DNA of 37,569 nt from CAZLYK01 sp964563495 (GCA_964563495.1 CAZLYK010000044.1:1-37569); one strand, 5' to 3'; shown: positions 25,758-34,628, counted from the first letter of the stretch. Made by a program: numbers and translations. Notes: a model not told the origin generated them from the sequence alone.

Positions 25758-28556
25758 ATGGCCGAAGAGAATCTTCCACCTGACCGGCTCAACCAAATCA
25801 TCGCACGTCTGGATTATCTGGATCAGGTCCTACACCAACAGATTGCGCGCATCTACTCGATCGAGCAGCGGCTGGGGCTGGAACCCCCGGCGGCGGCACA
25901 CAAACCACCACCAGCGCCATCGTCGCCACAGTCGCCACCCCNNNNNNNNNNNNNNNNNNNNNNNNNNNNNNNNNNNNNNNNNNNNNNNNNNNNNNNNNNN
26001 NNNNNNNNNNNNNNNNNNNNNNNNNNNNNNNNNNNNNNNNNGCCAGCCCCGCCGCGGGCGGCGCCCTTCGGTGAAAAGGTCATGGCGAAGATAAGCTCGG
26101 TGCGAGAGATCAAGGACATCGAAGCGCTGATCGGCGGCAACTGGTTCAATCGAATCGGCATTTTTGCGATCATCCTGGCCGTCGGGTTCTTTCTCAAATA
26201 TGCTTTTGAGAATCAATGGATCGGGCCGGCCGGGCGGGTCATGATCGGGATCGCGATTGGGATCGGATTTCTGCTTGCCGGTGAGAGGATGCGTTCGCGC
26301 GGCTACCGGTACTATGCGCACGGATTGTCGGGAGGCGGAATCGCAATCCTCTATCTCTCTATCTTCGCCGCCTTCTCACGTTATCACCTGATCGACCAGT
26401 TGCCCGCATTTTTTCTCATGTCGCTGGTCACGGCGGCGGCGGTATTGCTGGCCGCGCGTTATGACGCGCTGGCGATTGCAATCCTCGGTCTGATCGGCGG
26501 TTTTCTGACGCCGATCATGCTCTCGACCGGTAAAGACAATCAGGCCGGTCTGTTCAGTTACATCACGCTGCTCGACCTGGGCGTGCTCGCGATCGCGTAT
26601 TTCAAACAATGGCGGATCCTCAACTACCTGGCGTTCCTGGCGACTGTGCTGATCTCCGCCGCGTGGCTCGATGAGTGGTATGCTCCTGAGAAGCTCTGGA
26701 AGACAGTCTTCTTCTTGACCATCCTCTTCATTATCTTCGCCCTGCTCGCGGTCTTACATAACGTCCTCAAACGCAAACTCGTCGAGCGTCAAGACATCGT
26801 TCTGATCTTCGCCAACGCCGGCCTCTATTTTGGCACTTGTTACGAGTTGCTCGAACCGAAGCATCATCCTTATTTGGGCATGTTCGCGGTGCTCCTCTCG
26901 GCATTCTATCTGGGGCTCGGCTATCTGACCTACCGGCGCGACCGTGAGGATCGTTATCTGGTCTTGACCTTTCTCGGTTTGGCGTCGCTCTTTCTGACGC
27001 TCGCGATCCCGATCCAGATGAACCAGCACTGGGTGACGATGGCGTGGGCGATCGAGGGCGTGGTTCTGACCTGGATCGGGTTGCGTGCGGAGAGTCGCTA
27101 CACGCGGTTTGCCGCGCTGGTCGTCTTCGGGGTGGCGTTCTTGCATTGGATCGACATCGATCTGGCCGAATTCGCCTTCCGGCCGCAGTCCGAGTTCATT
27201 CCGTTTTTCAATCGCCGTGCGGCCTCGGCCGTCATGCTGATCGCTTCATTGGCCGGCGCGGCCTGGCTTTATCAACGCCGGGGAGAGAAGGTGGAATCGA
27301 AAGAGCGCCGGTTGATTGCCGGCGGTTGTGCACTGGCCGCCAATGTCATGGTGTTGATCTGGCTGAGCCTGGACGCGCGCGATTACTTTGAAAAGGCCAA
27401 ATTCCCCCTGCGCGAACGAGTCGACGAAGATCCGAGTCTATGGGTCGACATCTCCAAACTCGATAACCTCAAACACTTCATCCTGACCACGCTCTGGAGC
27501 CTGTACGGCGGAGCGCTGTTGACCATCGGGCTGGTCCGCAAGCTCAGGGCATTGCGATATTTCGCGCTCGCCCTGCTCGGGCTGGCCGCCTACAAGGCGG
27601 TCATAATCGATTCCACCTATTTCGATACCGCCTGGCATCGAGTGGTCATCAATCCGACGTTCGGAGCGTTTGTGGTGCTGATCGCCGTGATCGGATACGG
27701 TTATTGGCGCTATTCGGCAACCGAGGGGATAGAGTCGCGGGAACGCGAGGCGACGCGGGCGCTGCTCCTCGCCGCGGGCAACATGCTCGCGATCTTTGCC
27801 TTGAGCCTGGAAGCCAACGGATATTTCTCGGCCCGCATGATCACGGCCGATGAGAGCCGCGCCGCTTCGCTCGCCGGCGGCAAGCAGTTCACGCTGACGG
27901 CGCTCTGGACCATCTACGCCGTGGCGACGATCGCCCTGGCTCTCAAGAACCGGATCAGATGGTTGCGCCTGGCGGCGTTCGGGCTGCTCGCGCTGGCAAC
28001 GCTCAAACTGCTCTTCGTCGATCTGTTTGTGGCGGTCGAGGGGCGCCCCCCGCTCTTCAACCAGACCTTCGCTTCATTTCTGGTGGTGATTGCCGGGCTC
28101 GCATATTGTGGATGGTTATATTCGCGGACCGAAGCCGTTGAAGAATCGCTCCGATCGCGTGTCGTCCCGATGATCCTGGTCGCGGCGAATCTGCTCGCGC
28201 TGCTGGCTCTGAGCGTCGAATCCGACAACTACTTTGCTACTCAGCTCCTGCGCGCCGGTGCGACTGCCGAAAACTGGCGTGACCTGCAATTGGGGCGACA
28301 GCTATCGCTCTCGATTATCTGGACGGTCTATGGCGGTGCGATGCTCGCCGTCGGCATCTGGCGAGGCAATCGATTATTGCGGATCATGGCGCTCGGGTTG
28401 CTGGGTCTGACCATCGTGAAGGTCTTTCTCTTCGACCTTTCGGCCCTGGACAAGATTTATCGCGTCATCTCGTTCGTCGTTCTCGGCGCGATTCTGTTAG
28501 CGGTCTCGTTCCTGTATCAGCGATTGCAGGTGCGAGCTCCGGGAGGTAAAGAGTGA
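25758..28556 (+). CDS. DUF2339 multi-pass membrane protein (interrupted by an assembly gap)
   Basis: About 932 aa as assembled. It has a soluble N terminus with a heptad-like helix (LNQIIARLDYLDQVLHQQIARIYSIEQRLG), a Pro/Ala-rich linker cut by 100 Ns, then IGGNWFNRIGIFAIILAVGFF and a long series of about 25 hydrophobic segments, the DUF2339 layout. The last third holds three similar blocks of membrane segments, each with a FKxxIWTVYGG-like start. GGAGGGG precedes ATG 25758. The function is unknown. It overlaps a DUF3999 gene by four bases, a pair seen in other Gram-negatives. The true length and frame through the gap are unproven, although both sides stay in one frame. Confidence 0.88.
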   Translation: MAEENLPPDRLNQIIARLDYLDQVLHQQIARIYSIEQRLGLEPPAAAHKPPPAPSSPQSPPXXXXXXXXXXXXXXXXXXXXXXXXXXXXXXXXXXPAPPRAAPFGEKVMAKISSVREIKDIEALIGGNWFNRIGIFAIILAVGFFLKYAFENQWIGPAGRVMIGIAIGIGFLLAGERMRSRGYRYYAHGLSGGGIAILYLSIFAAFSRYHLIDQLPAFFLMSLVTAAAVLLAARYDALAIAILGLIGGFLTPIMLSTGKDNQAGLFSYITLLDLGVLAIAYFKQWRILNYLAFLATVLISAAWLDEWYAPEKLWKTVFFLTILFIIFALLAVLHNVLKRKLVERQDIVLIFANAGLYFGTCYELLEPKHHPYLGMFAVLLSAFYLGLGYLTYRRDREDRYLVLTFLGLASLFLTLAIPIQMNQHWVTMAWAIEGVVLTWIGLRAESRYTRFAALVVFGVAFLHWIDIDLAEFAFRPQSEFIPFFNRRAASAVMLIASLAGAAWLYQRRGEKVESKERRLIAGGCALAANVMVLIWLSLDARDYFEKAKFPLRERVDEDPSLWVDISKLDNLKHFILTTLWSLYGGALLTIGLVRKLRALRYFALALLGLAAYKAVIIDSTYFDTAWHRVVINPTFGAFVVLIAVIGYGYWRYSATEGIESREREATRALLLAAGNMLAIFALSLEANGYFSARMITADESRAASLAGGKQFTLTALWTIYAVATIALALKNRIRWLRLAAFGLLALATLKLLFVDLFVAVEGRPPLFNQTFASFLVVIAGLAYCGWLYSRTEAVEESLRSRVVPMILVAANLLALLALSVESDNYFATQLLRAGATAENWRDLQLGRQLSLSIIWTVYGGAMLAVGIWRGNRLLRIMALGLLGLTIVKVFLFDLSALDKIYRVISFVVLGAILLAVSFLYQRLQVRAPGGKE
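25942..26041. other. Assembly gap (100 Ns)
   Basis: Exactly 100 Ns, the conventional size for a gap of unknown length. The flanks encode Pro/Ala-rich sequence (PPAAAHKPPPAPSS before, PAPPRAAP after), so repeated CCN/GCN codons probably broke the assembly. Confidence 0.97.
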
Positions 28557-29845
28557 GAGAGGCCGGAAAATTGATGATCGTGCTCGCCTGCATTGGCGCT
28601 CTGTTTTACCCGGCGGGGGCCGGGGCGGATTTCGAGCTCAAAGACTGGTCGCGCTGGCGCGCGATAAAGCTCGAAGACCAAAACGCCCCGGCATCCTACG
28701 TCCTGGTGGATCTGGACGGGCCGGTCTTCAACGACTCGCAAACCGACCTCGGAGATCTGCGGGTGATCGATCAGGCCGGGATGGAGATCCCATCAAAGCT
28801 CGTCGTCGAGCGCGACGAATCCGGCGAAGAGGAGAGATCGGTCGAGATGCTCGACCGGTCCCTGGATTCGAGGGGGACTTACCGTTTTACCCTCGACCTG
28901 GGCGCTGATCCACCGCGCCACAACCGTCTTCGTCTGGCGACGCCCACCCGCAACTTCTCGCGCCGGGTAACGATCGAAACCGGGGATGACAATCGATCGT
29001 GGGTGGTCGTTCGCGATGACGGCTATATCTTCGATTTCAGCCGCGACACCAAAGCCCAATTCGTGCTGGTCGATTATCCGGTGAGCACTAAACGCTACCT
29101 GCGCGTCGGGATTCTCAACCGGCGTGAAGCACCGGTCGAGGTGAGCAACGCCTCGGTCTTCTTCTCGGCCGAACGCCAGGCACGGCTCGCTCAGTGGCCC
29201 GTCAAAGCTCAATCCGTCGCCCAGGATCAGAAACTCCGCGCTACCGTCATCCGGCTCGATCTGGGTTACTCCAGGCTTCCCGTCTCAAGGATAGAGCTGA
29301 AAACAGCCAAGCGTAATTTTCATCGTCACGTCGAAATCGAGGGGAGCAATCGAAGCGAGGAAGGCGCCCAAGCCGGGCGTGAGTACTGGACCTCCATCGG
29401 CAGCGGCGAGATCTTCGTCATCCAGCTCGACCGCATCGACCGCCGGCATTTGCAGATCGATCTTCCCGAAACGCGTTACCGTTTTCTGCGCGCCAGTGTT
29501 TTCAATTACGACGACCAGCCGGTCGAATTCGATGGAATCGGCGTTTACGGTTACCCCCGTCGCCTCCTCTTCCAGCGCGAGCCGGGACGCAGTTATCGCC
29601 TCTTTTACGGCAATCCCAATGCCTCAACTCCCAGATACGACCTGGAAAGGCTCTCGCCTTATCTGAATCTGGCCGAGCTGAAAGTCGCCGGCCTGGCCGA
29701 AGACCAACACCGGATCGTCGAGACCGGCGCCGAGGGAAAACCCTGGCTGGACAGACAGCCGTGGTGGCTCTGGATTACCATGGCGGCGGCGGCCGTCATA
29801 CTGGCCGCTTTGATCTACCGGCTGGCGAGGCTGACGGCCGGGTAA
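28553..29845 (+). CDS. DUF3999-family periplasmic protein with a C-terminal membrane anchor
   Basis: A 430-aa protein starting at GTG 28553, which overlaps the DUF2339 stop (GTGA). It has a signal peptide (about 1-24, ending GAGA), then DFELKDWSRWRAIKLEDQ and LVDLDGPVFNDSQTDLGDLRVID, which are typical of DUF3999. Two beta-rich blocks follow, each with a RxVxIE(T/G) strand, and a C-terminal transmembrane helix (WLWITMAAAAVILAALIYRL). Together with DUF2339 it probably forms a membrane complex (context inference). No catalytic residues stand out. Confidence 0.85.
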   Translation: MREAGKLMIVLACIGALFYPAGAGADFELKDWSRWRAIKLEDQNAPASYVLVDLDGPVFNDSQTDLGDLRVIDQAGMEIPSKLVVERDESGEEERSVEMLDRSLDSRGTYRFTLDLGADPPRHNRLRLATPTRNFSRRVTIETGDDNRSWVVVRDDGYIFDFSRDTKAQFVLVDYPVSTKRYLRVGILNRREAPVEVSNASVFFSAERQARLAQWPVKAQSVAQDQKLRATVIRLDLGYSRLPVSRIELKTAKRNFHRHVEIEGSNRSEEGAQAGREYWTSIGSGEIFVIQLDRIDRRHLQIDLPETRYRFLRASVFNYDDQPVEFDGIGVYGYPRRLLFQREPGRSYRLFYGNPNASTPRYDLERLSPYLNLAELKVAGLAEDQHRIVETGAEGKPWLDRQPWWLWITMAAAAVILAALIYRLARLTAG

Positions 29846-29868
29846 GACAGTGTCAGGCTTCACTGATT

Positions 29869-29902
29869 GGTCGCCAGAGGACGGGCCGACTGGGGGACGG
29901 GG
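29869..29902 (+). repeat. Short fragment of the G-rich 8-mer repeat
   Basis: This segment contains GACTGGGGGACGGGG and GGTCGCCAGAGGACGGG, the same units as the block at 2-153, after the DUF3999 stop. It is a decayed or young copy of that family. The rest of 29846-30092 holds the hairpin described next and no gene. Confidence 0.6.
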
Positions 29903-29969
29903 TGCAAGCTAGTAATTAATTTTTTAGAGAAAATATCAGCACGACGGTGATAAACTATCAGGTGCCCGC

Positions 29970-30055
29970 AATAGACGGGATAAGTGGGATTTGTGCAAGA
30001 CTTTACCAGAAGGGTCTTGTCAGCTCCTGAAAAAATCCTGTCAATTCTGTCTATT
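29970..30055. repeat. Degenerate stop-linked hairpin element upstream of the SixA gene
   Basis: The outer arms 29970-29992 and 30033-30055 pair at 16 of 23 positions plus several wobbles (AATAGACGGGATAAGTGGG and CCTGTCAATTCTGTCTATT). An inner stem, CAAGAC/GTCTTG (29996-30001 and 30014-30019), sits within. This is a worn copy of the perfect elements at 9402 and 34613. It lies in the leader of the next gene, 38 bases before its start. Confidence 0.75.
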
Positions 30056-30092
30056 TATCAAGACGAATAACTCCTTAGAAGGGGAGAGAGAA

Positions 30093-30623
30093 TTGATCGA
30101 TCTATATCTCATGCGACACGGTATCGCCTCAGACCTGGGAGAAGTCGGCGTCCTCAAGGACGCCGACCGGCCCTTAACCATGGAGGGCCGCGCCAGGATG
30201 AAACAGACGGCATCGGGGCTGCGCCAACTCGATTTAAAGTTCAACCTCATCCTGACCAGCCCCCTCTTGCGGGCGCGTCAAACGGCCGAAGTGGTGGCCG
30301 AGGTTCTGGAACTCCAGCATAAAGTAAAAATCATCGAATCGCTCGCCCCCGGCCGCAGTTTCATTGAAGGGGAAGGCCGGCACGCCGAGATCTTTCTCGA
30401 ACTGGGCGCGTATCAATTCGATCGGGCGCTGCTGGTCGGTCACATGCCCGACCTTTCGGAACTGGCCTCACTGCTCCTGACCGGGAACCGTAATCTCAAC
30501 ATAGAATTCAAGAAGGGGGCGCTTTGCGCGATCGAGGTCGCCAGTTTGCCGCCGCGCGGTCCCGGCCTGTTGCAATGGCTCATGACCCCCAAACAATTGC
30601 GAATGCTCGGAAAAGGTAAATGA
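30093..30623 (+). CDS. sixA: SixA-type phosphohistidine phosphatase (histidine phosphatase superfamily)
   Basis: A 176-aa cytoplasmic phosphatase. It has the RHG catalytic motif in IDLYLMRHGIASD at the very N terminus, LILTSPLLRARQTAEVV with a conserved Arg, and LVGHMPDLSELASLLLTG with the second catalytic His. Small size and the MRHGxAxD opening point to the SixA branch, which dephosphorylates phosphohistidine in signalling or phosphotransfer proteins. The substrate is not known here. TTG 30093 is chosen: AAGGGGAG lies 6 bases before it, and the RHG motif sits at its usual place. The more upstream frame reads into repeat DNA. It ends 4 bases before ppa. Confidence 0.88.
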   Translation: MIDLYLMRHGIASDLGEVGVLKDADRPLTMEGRARMKQTASGLRQLDLKFNLILTSPLLRARQTAEVVAEVLELQHKVKIIESLAPGRSFIEGEGRHAEIFLELGAYQFDRALLVGHMPDLSELASLLLTGNRNLNIEFKKGALCAIEVASLPPRGPGLLQWLMTPKQLRMLGKGK

Positions 30624-30627
30624 GCTT

Positions 30628-31176
30628 ATGAACCCCTGGCATGACGTAGCTCTCGGCGACCAGGCCCCCGAAGTCTTCAACTGCGTTATCGAGATCCCGA
30701 TCGGCTCCAAAGTCAAATACGAGCTCGATAAGTCGACCGGTCTGCTGCGTGTCGACCGAATACTCTTCAGCGCCGTGCATTATCCCGCCAACTACGGTTT
30801 CCTTCCTCGCACCTATTGCGACGACAACGATCCACTCGATGTCCTGGTTCTCGGCCAGGTCCCGGTCGCCCCCCTCTGCATCATGCGAGCCAAGACTATC
30901 GGCGTCATGCAGATGATCGATCAGAACGAGGAGGACGATAAGATCATCGCCGTCCACGCCGACGACCCGGAATACCGTGACTACCGCGACATCTCTGAGC
31001 TTCCGGAGTTTCGCTTGAAATCCGTCCGTAAATTCTTCGAGGACTATAAGGCCCTCGAAAATAAACAGGTCAAGGTCGAAAGATTTATGGGGCGATACGA
31101 TGCGATCAATATCATCGACCGCAGTATCAAACTTTACAAAGACATGCGGTCCCAGCTGATCGAGAGATACAGTTAG
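30628..31176 (+). CDS. ppa: Inorganic pyrophosphatase (family I)
   Basis: Hydrolyses pyrophosphate to two phosphates in the cytoplasm with Mg2+, pulling biosynthetic reactions forward. The 182-aa protein has the family I signature DDNDPLDVLVLG, with its metal-binding Asp residues. It also has IEIPIGSKVKYELDKSTG near the start and HYPANYGFLPRTY. The later metal-site stretch is DEKD-like (VHADDPEYRDYRDISELPE). Length is normal. It follows the SixA gene at 4 bases, so the two are co-transcribed. Confidence 0.96.
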   Translation: MNPWHDVALGDQAPEVFNCVIEIPIGSKVKYELDKSTGLLRVDRILFSAVHYPANYGFLPRTYCDDNDPLDVLVLGQVPVAPLCIMRAKTIGVMQMIDQNEEDDKIIAVHADDPEYRDYRDISELPEFRLKSVRKFFEDYKALENKQVKVERFMGRYDAINIIDRSIKLYKDMRSQLIERYS

Positions 31177-31287
31177 AAAATTTTCTCGACTTTCTTCCCC
31201 GCCGTTGCGTCTCAAGAAACGGGTGGCCGCAGCCCCTAAAAGCGGCCCGCAAACGACGAGTTAAAGAAGAACGGATCTGATTCAGAT

Positions 31288-31860
31288 ATGGAACTTAGTG
31301 ACGATCAGATCATCGAGCGGACACTCGCCGGTGAAACGGACGCTTTTGGCCTGCTGGTGCGTCGATGGGAACGCCCGATTTACGGGCTTTCATTGCGTAT
31401 GCTCGGCAGTGATGAGGACGCACGCGATGTTTGCCAGGAGACCTTCCTGGCCGCCTTTCGCAACTTACGCAAGTTTCGCGGGGAGGCGAAATTTTCTTCG
31501 TGGCTCTATCGGATCGCGCTCAACGCCTGTCATTCGCGCCTTCGCAAACAGAACGGGGTGATCGAGCAATCGATCGACCAGGAGGACATCGAGGGGCGCA
31601 AGTTCGAGGTCACGGATCTGCAATCGGAGCTGCTGCCGGACCGGATGCAGAGGGATCAACTCGCAGCCGTGGTCAGAAAGTCGCTTCATGCTTTGCCGTC
31701 CGAGATGCGGCAGGTGATCATCATGAAAGAGTATGAAGAGTTGACCTTCGTCGAGATTGCCGAGGTGCTGCAGGTCCCGGTGAGCACGGTCAAATCGCGA
31801 CTCTACACCGGGCTGCAGCAGATGCGCGCCAGGCTTGAGAAGGTCCGCGGCGCTTTGTGA
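31288..31860 (+). CDS. ECF RNA polymerase sigma factor (RpoE-like)
   Basis: A 190-aa sigma-70 family factor with only regions 2 and 4. Region 2 (about 8-80) has LVRRWERPIYGLSLRMLGSD, EDARDVCQETFLAAFRNLRKF and FSSWLYRIALNACHSRLRK. Region 4 (about 130-185) has LHALPSEMRQVIIMKEYEE and IAEVLQVPVSTVKSRLYTGL. It is followed by an anti-sigma factor gene, which defines the pair. It probably directs RNA polymerase to envelope-stress promoters. The intergenic region 31177-31287 shows no clear promoter. A small stem (GGCCGC/GCGGCC, 31225-31247) lies there. Confidence 0.94.
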   Translation: MELSDDQIIERTLAGETDAFGLLVRRWERPIYGLSLRMLGSDEDARDVCQETFLAAFRNLRKFRGEAKFSSWLYRIALNACHSRLRKQNGVIEQSIDQEDIEGRKFEVTDLQSELLPDRMQRDQLAAVVRKSLHALPSEMRQVIIMKEYEELTFVEIAEVLQVPVSTVKSRLYTGLQQMRARLEKVRGAL

Positions 31861-31922
31861 GATGGCGCTTTGCCGGCTGACCGCGCCGGACGAGTGAAGA
31901 GCGAGTGAGGTAAAGAGGAATC

Positions 31923-32573
31923 ATGAACAACCAAACCAAATTCGGGGCGCCGGAGGCTTGTCATCGAAAGCCGGATCTGGTGGCCTACTTATACAATGAA
32001 GCGGACGCTTCGGAGCGCGCCTCATTTGAGCGGCATCTGGGTGATTGTGATTCGTGCCGTGACGAGTTGAGGGACTTCAGCCGGGTGCGCGACGATCTGA
32101 GCGCCTGGCAGGTCGGCTTTGCTCCCCGCACCGAGGTTGCGTTCTCCCGCAACTGGTCGGATGCCCTGCGCGGATTGATCGCCGTCTTTCCGATCTGGGC
32201 GCGCGGAGCGGCACTGACCATGACCGCCGCGGCCATACTCGTCTTCGCCGTTTCGTTCGCCTGGCCGCGAATCGGCCGGCAGGTCGAAGAAAGAACCGGC
32301 GGCGTTGTCACCGTGGCCGGGGCTGTCCCGGCGGAGCAAATCGAAGTTCTGGTCAAGAACGCGGTCGCTAAAGAACAGGCTCGAATGGAAGCGCGGTTTC
32401 AATCGCAGATGGCAGACTTCAAACAACAGCTGGATGCCGAACACGAGGCCAAAATGACGGCGGTCAAAGCCGGGCTCAAGGCCGAGATCAGAAGAGCCAA
32501 CCGGCAGAACAACTCGATCCGCTCATTCTTTGCCATGGATGATTCGCAGGTTCCGTGGGGGGACTCCAGATGA
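31923..32573 (+). CDS. Zinc-finger-type transmembrane anti-sigma factor
   Basis: A 216-aa protein that likely binds and holds the ECF factor encoded just before. The cytoplasmic N terminus has the ZAS-type motif: Cys13, His38-x3-Cys42-x2-Cys45 in FERHLGDCDSCRDEL. A hydrophobic segment follows (about 98-118, ALTMTAAAILVFAVSFAWP), then a periplasmic coiled coil (about 140-195, rich in Lys, Glu, Gln and Ala). The coiled coil could sense envelope state or meet the third protein of the operon. It starts 62 bases after the sigma stop, and its stop overlaps the next ATG (ATGA). Confidence 0.9.
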   Translation: MNNQTKFGAPEACHRKPDLVAYLYNEADASERASFERHLGDCDSCRDELRDFSRVRDDLSAWQVGFAPRTEVAFSRNWSDALRGLIAVFPIWARGAALTMTAAAILVFAVSFAWPRIGRQVEERTGGVVTVAGAVPAEQIEVLVKNAVAKEQARMEARFQSQMADFKQQLDAEHEAKMTAVKAGLKAEIRRANRQNNSIRSFFAMDDSQVPWGDSR

Positions 32574-33337
32574 AGACCATGCTCAATCGCCGGGTTGTTT
32601 CTCCCGGATCCCGGCCCGGTTCAAAATTGATCGCGATCCTGTGCGCTTTGGCCGTTTTAACCGGCGCCTCGTTCTTCGGCGCGACCGAAACAAACGCGCA
32701 GAGAATTTTTCGGCCGCTCAAACAGCAGCGCCGGCAGGTACGACCCCAAAGGCAATTGGATCCCCCTGCCGGAAATAAACTCACGCCCCTTGAGAATCCC
32801 GACCAGGCCAATCAGACGGGGCAGAATAAGCTCAAAGAGGCCGCCCGGCCAAAATCGCACAGCCTGGATGGAATTGCCGGAAGAGGCGTTCAGAATTTCT
32901 TTACCCCGGAGGAACGCAACATGGCCATCCCCGGCTTCGGCCGGCCGCCTGCGTTGATCGTAATTCTTCGCCAACTGGATCTGACTCCGGAACAAAAAGA
33001 AGCTTTCATCTCGCTCAGACAGCGCGTCGGTAATCGGCTGGCCGTCCTGCGGGTGCAGCACAACAACCTCGATCAACAACTCGAAGACACAATCTACGGC
33101 GCAAATTTCGATCCCAAGCGCGTCGAGGAGCTCTCCACGCAGGTCGGCGAGAAACAGGCCGAAATTACCAAACTTCAGGCAAATATCGAGGGGCAGATCC
33201 GTGAAATTCTGACGCCCGATCAATTCTATGTCTTCCGCTTCCTGGTCGCTGAGATGCTGCTTCCGCAGCGCCGCGTCCAGCCCGGCGTACTGCGCCAGCA
33301 AATGCAGCGGCGCAACCAGGATAATAGACAGGATTAA
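32570..33337 (+). CDS. Spy/CpxP-like periplasmic LTxxQ protein
   Basis: A 255-aa secreted protein with a signal peptide (about 1-43, hydrophobic LIAILCALAVLTGASFF, cut near TNAQ). A Gln/Arg-rich basic stretch and a helical domain follow, with two LTxxQ motifs: LTPEQKEAF near residue 138 and LTPDQFYVF near 214. They flank a long amphipathic helix, as in Spy and CpxP, which bind unfolded proteins or sense envelope stress. It overlaps the anti-sigma stop by four bases, with GGGGGGA upstream. Its last residues, NRQD, come from the repeat element that ends the gene. Confidence 0.85.
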   Translation: MKTMLNRRVVSPGSRPGSKLIAILCALAVLTGASFFGATETNAQRIFRPLKQQRRQVRPQRQLDPPAGNKLTPLENPDQANQTGQNKLKEAARPKSHSLDGIAGRGVQNFFTPEERNMAIPGFGRPPALIVILRQLDLTPEQKEAFISLRQRVGNRLAVLRVQHNNLDQQLEDTIYGANFDPKRVEELSTQVGEKQAEITKLQANIEGQIREILTPDQFYVFRFLVAEMLLPQRRVQPGVLRQQMQRRNQDNRQD

Positions 33338-33404
33338 CAGGATTTGGCAGGATTAGACAGGATAAAAACCGAGAGAAAAAAATCCTGTCAGTCGTGTCTA
33401 TTAT
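33321..33404. repeat. Imperfect stop-linked hairpin element after the Spy-like gene
   Basis: The arms 33321-33343 and 33382-33404 match at 20 of 23 positions. CAGGATT-type motifs recur about every 10 bp in the left part. The element starts 17 bases before the end of the gene and supplies its TAA stop (33335-33337). It ends 6 bases before the next ATG. Confidence 0.85.
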
Positions 33405-33410
33405 CTTTTG

Positions 33411-34628
33411 ATGTCAAAGGAAGTTGCGGAAAAGGTTCTGTTAAACGGGCTGCTACCGACCGCCGCCAGCCAGGCGCGGTTGCAAAACACGCTCAAGGCC
33501 GAGATCGACTGGGCTCAAGTAACGCGTCGAGCAGATTTCCATCAGACCACCCCCCTGCTGCGTTTTAATCTTGCCCGGATCGGCGCGCTCGACCTGCTCC
33601 CGGTTGAAGTCCGCCGGGAGGTCGATGAGACATCCCGCCTCTGGGCCGCGCGACACCTGGCTTATCTCAATGAGACCATTCAATTGGCCGCTGCATTGAT
33701 CGATGCAGGCGTGCCGGCCGTCCCGCTCAAAGGCTCGGCGTTGATGCTGGGCGGCTATTACCCACAACCCGGCTTGCGCGCCGCTCTGGACATTGATCTG
33801 CTCGTCGACCCGTCGCAAGTCGGGACAGCCGAAAGAATCGTTGAGGACCGGGGTTATCTAGAGATCCCGGGACGCCGAAATCTGCGTTCCCGGCAAAGGC
33901 TCGCCAACGAAAAAAACCATCTCTGGCCGCGCCGCGGCCCAACCGGCCTGCTGCTCGAACTACATCACCGCGCATTTCAGTTCGTTCGTCTCGAAAAGGA
34001 TTTCGGATTCAGTCAGATCATGGAGAAAGCCGTCCGGCTTGAGTCCGAACCATCTCAGGGCGTGATCTTGCCGGCGCCGGCAGATCTGGCATTTCACCTC
34101 ATCCACCACTCGATCGTCGACCTGCAGAGTACGCACGCGATCCTCAAAACGTTCGCCGATATCTTCTTTATCTTTGAGAAACATGCTCAAGCCCGCGCGG
34201 ATCTGCACGCGCGGGCGCGCCAATATCAGCTCACCGGTGCGGTTGAGCTGGCTGAGAAAGCCGTCGAAATTCTGGCTTGCGGGACCGATCAGAACATCGA
34301 AACGGCCCGGCGCGAATCCGAGACGGGGCTGCTCTTCGAGACCGCCCTGATCGAGTCGCCGGAAGCATTGGCCGATGCCGCGCGCCTCTTCGAGTACCTG
34401 GACTTCAGCCGCCATCCGCTCAACCGGCTAGGCAACCTGCTTTCGCTCGTCTTCACCTCGCGCGCACATATGGATCAGCTCTATGGCGCATCGGCGCTCC
34501 CCGGCGGATACTTGAATTACCTGCGCCGCCCGTTCGACCTGATCAGTAGATTCAATTGGGCCGGCCTCGCTCCGGGCAACCTGCGCAGAGTTCGCCGGTT
34601 AAGAATGCTGGCAAATAGACAGGATTGA
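33411..34628 (+). CDS. Nucleotidyltransferase-fold family protein (NTP_transf_5-like)
   Basis: A 405-aa protein with a nucleotidyltransferase-like core near residues 95-125: VPAVPLKGSALMLGGYYP and ALDIDLLVDPSQVG. The first holds the GS-type loop and the second the DxD metal site. Further on are NHLWPRRG and LLLELHHRAFQF, typical of the uncharacterised group found near polysaccharide and sulfotransferase genes. The remainder is helical. The substrate is unknown. ATG 33411 has no ribosome binding site in view and follows the hairpin element by 6 bases. The C terminus NRQD and the TGA stop are supplied by the next element. An antitoxin-like role (MNT family) is possible but unsupported. Confidence 0.8.
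   Translation: MSKEVAEKVLLNGLLPTAASQARLQNTLKAEIDWAQVTRRADFHQTTPLLRFNLARIGALDLLPVEVRREVDETSRLWAARHLAYLNETIQLAAALIDAGVPAVPLKGSALMLGGYYPQPGLRAALDIDLLVDPSQVGTAERIVEDRGYLEIPGRRNLRSRQRLANEKNHLWPRRGPTGLLLELHHRAFQFVRLEKDFGFSQIMEKAVRLESEPSQGVILPAPADLAFHLIHHSIVDLQSTHAILKTFADIFFIFEKHAQARADLHARARQYQLTGAVELAEKAVEILACGTDQNIETARRESETGLLFETALIESPEALADAARLFEYLDFSRHPLNRLGNLLSLVFTSRAHMDQLYGASALPGGYLNYLRRPFDLISRFNWAGLAPGNLRRVRRLRMLANRQD

Noticed and set aside
33411..34628. A toxin-antitoxin (MNT/HEPN) system
   Set aside because: The nucleotidyltransferase-like protein is much longer than MNT antitoxins, and there is no HEPN partner next to it.
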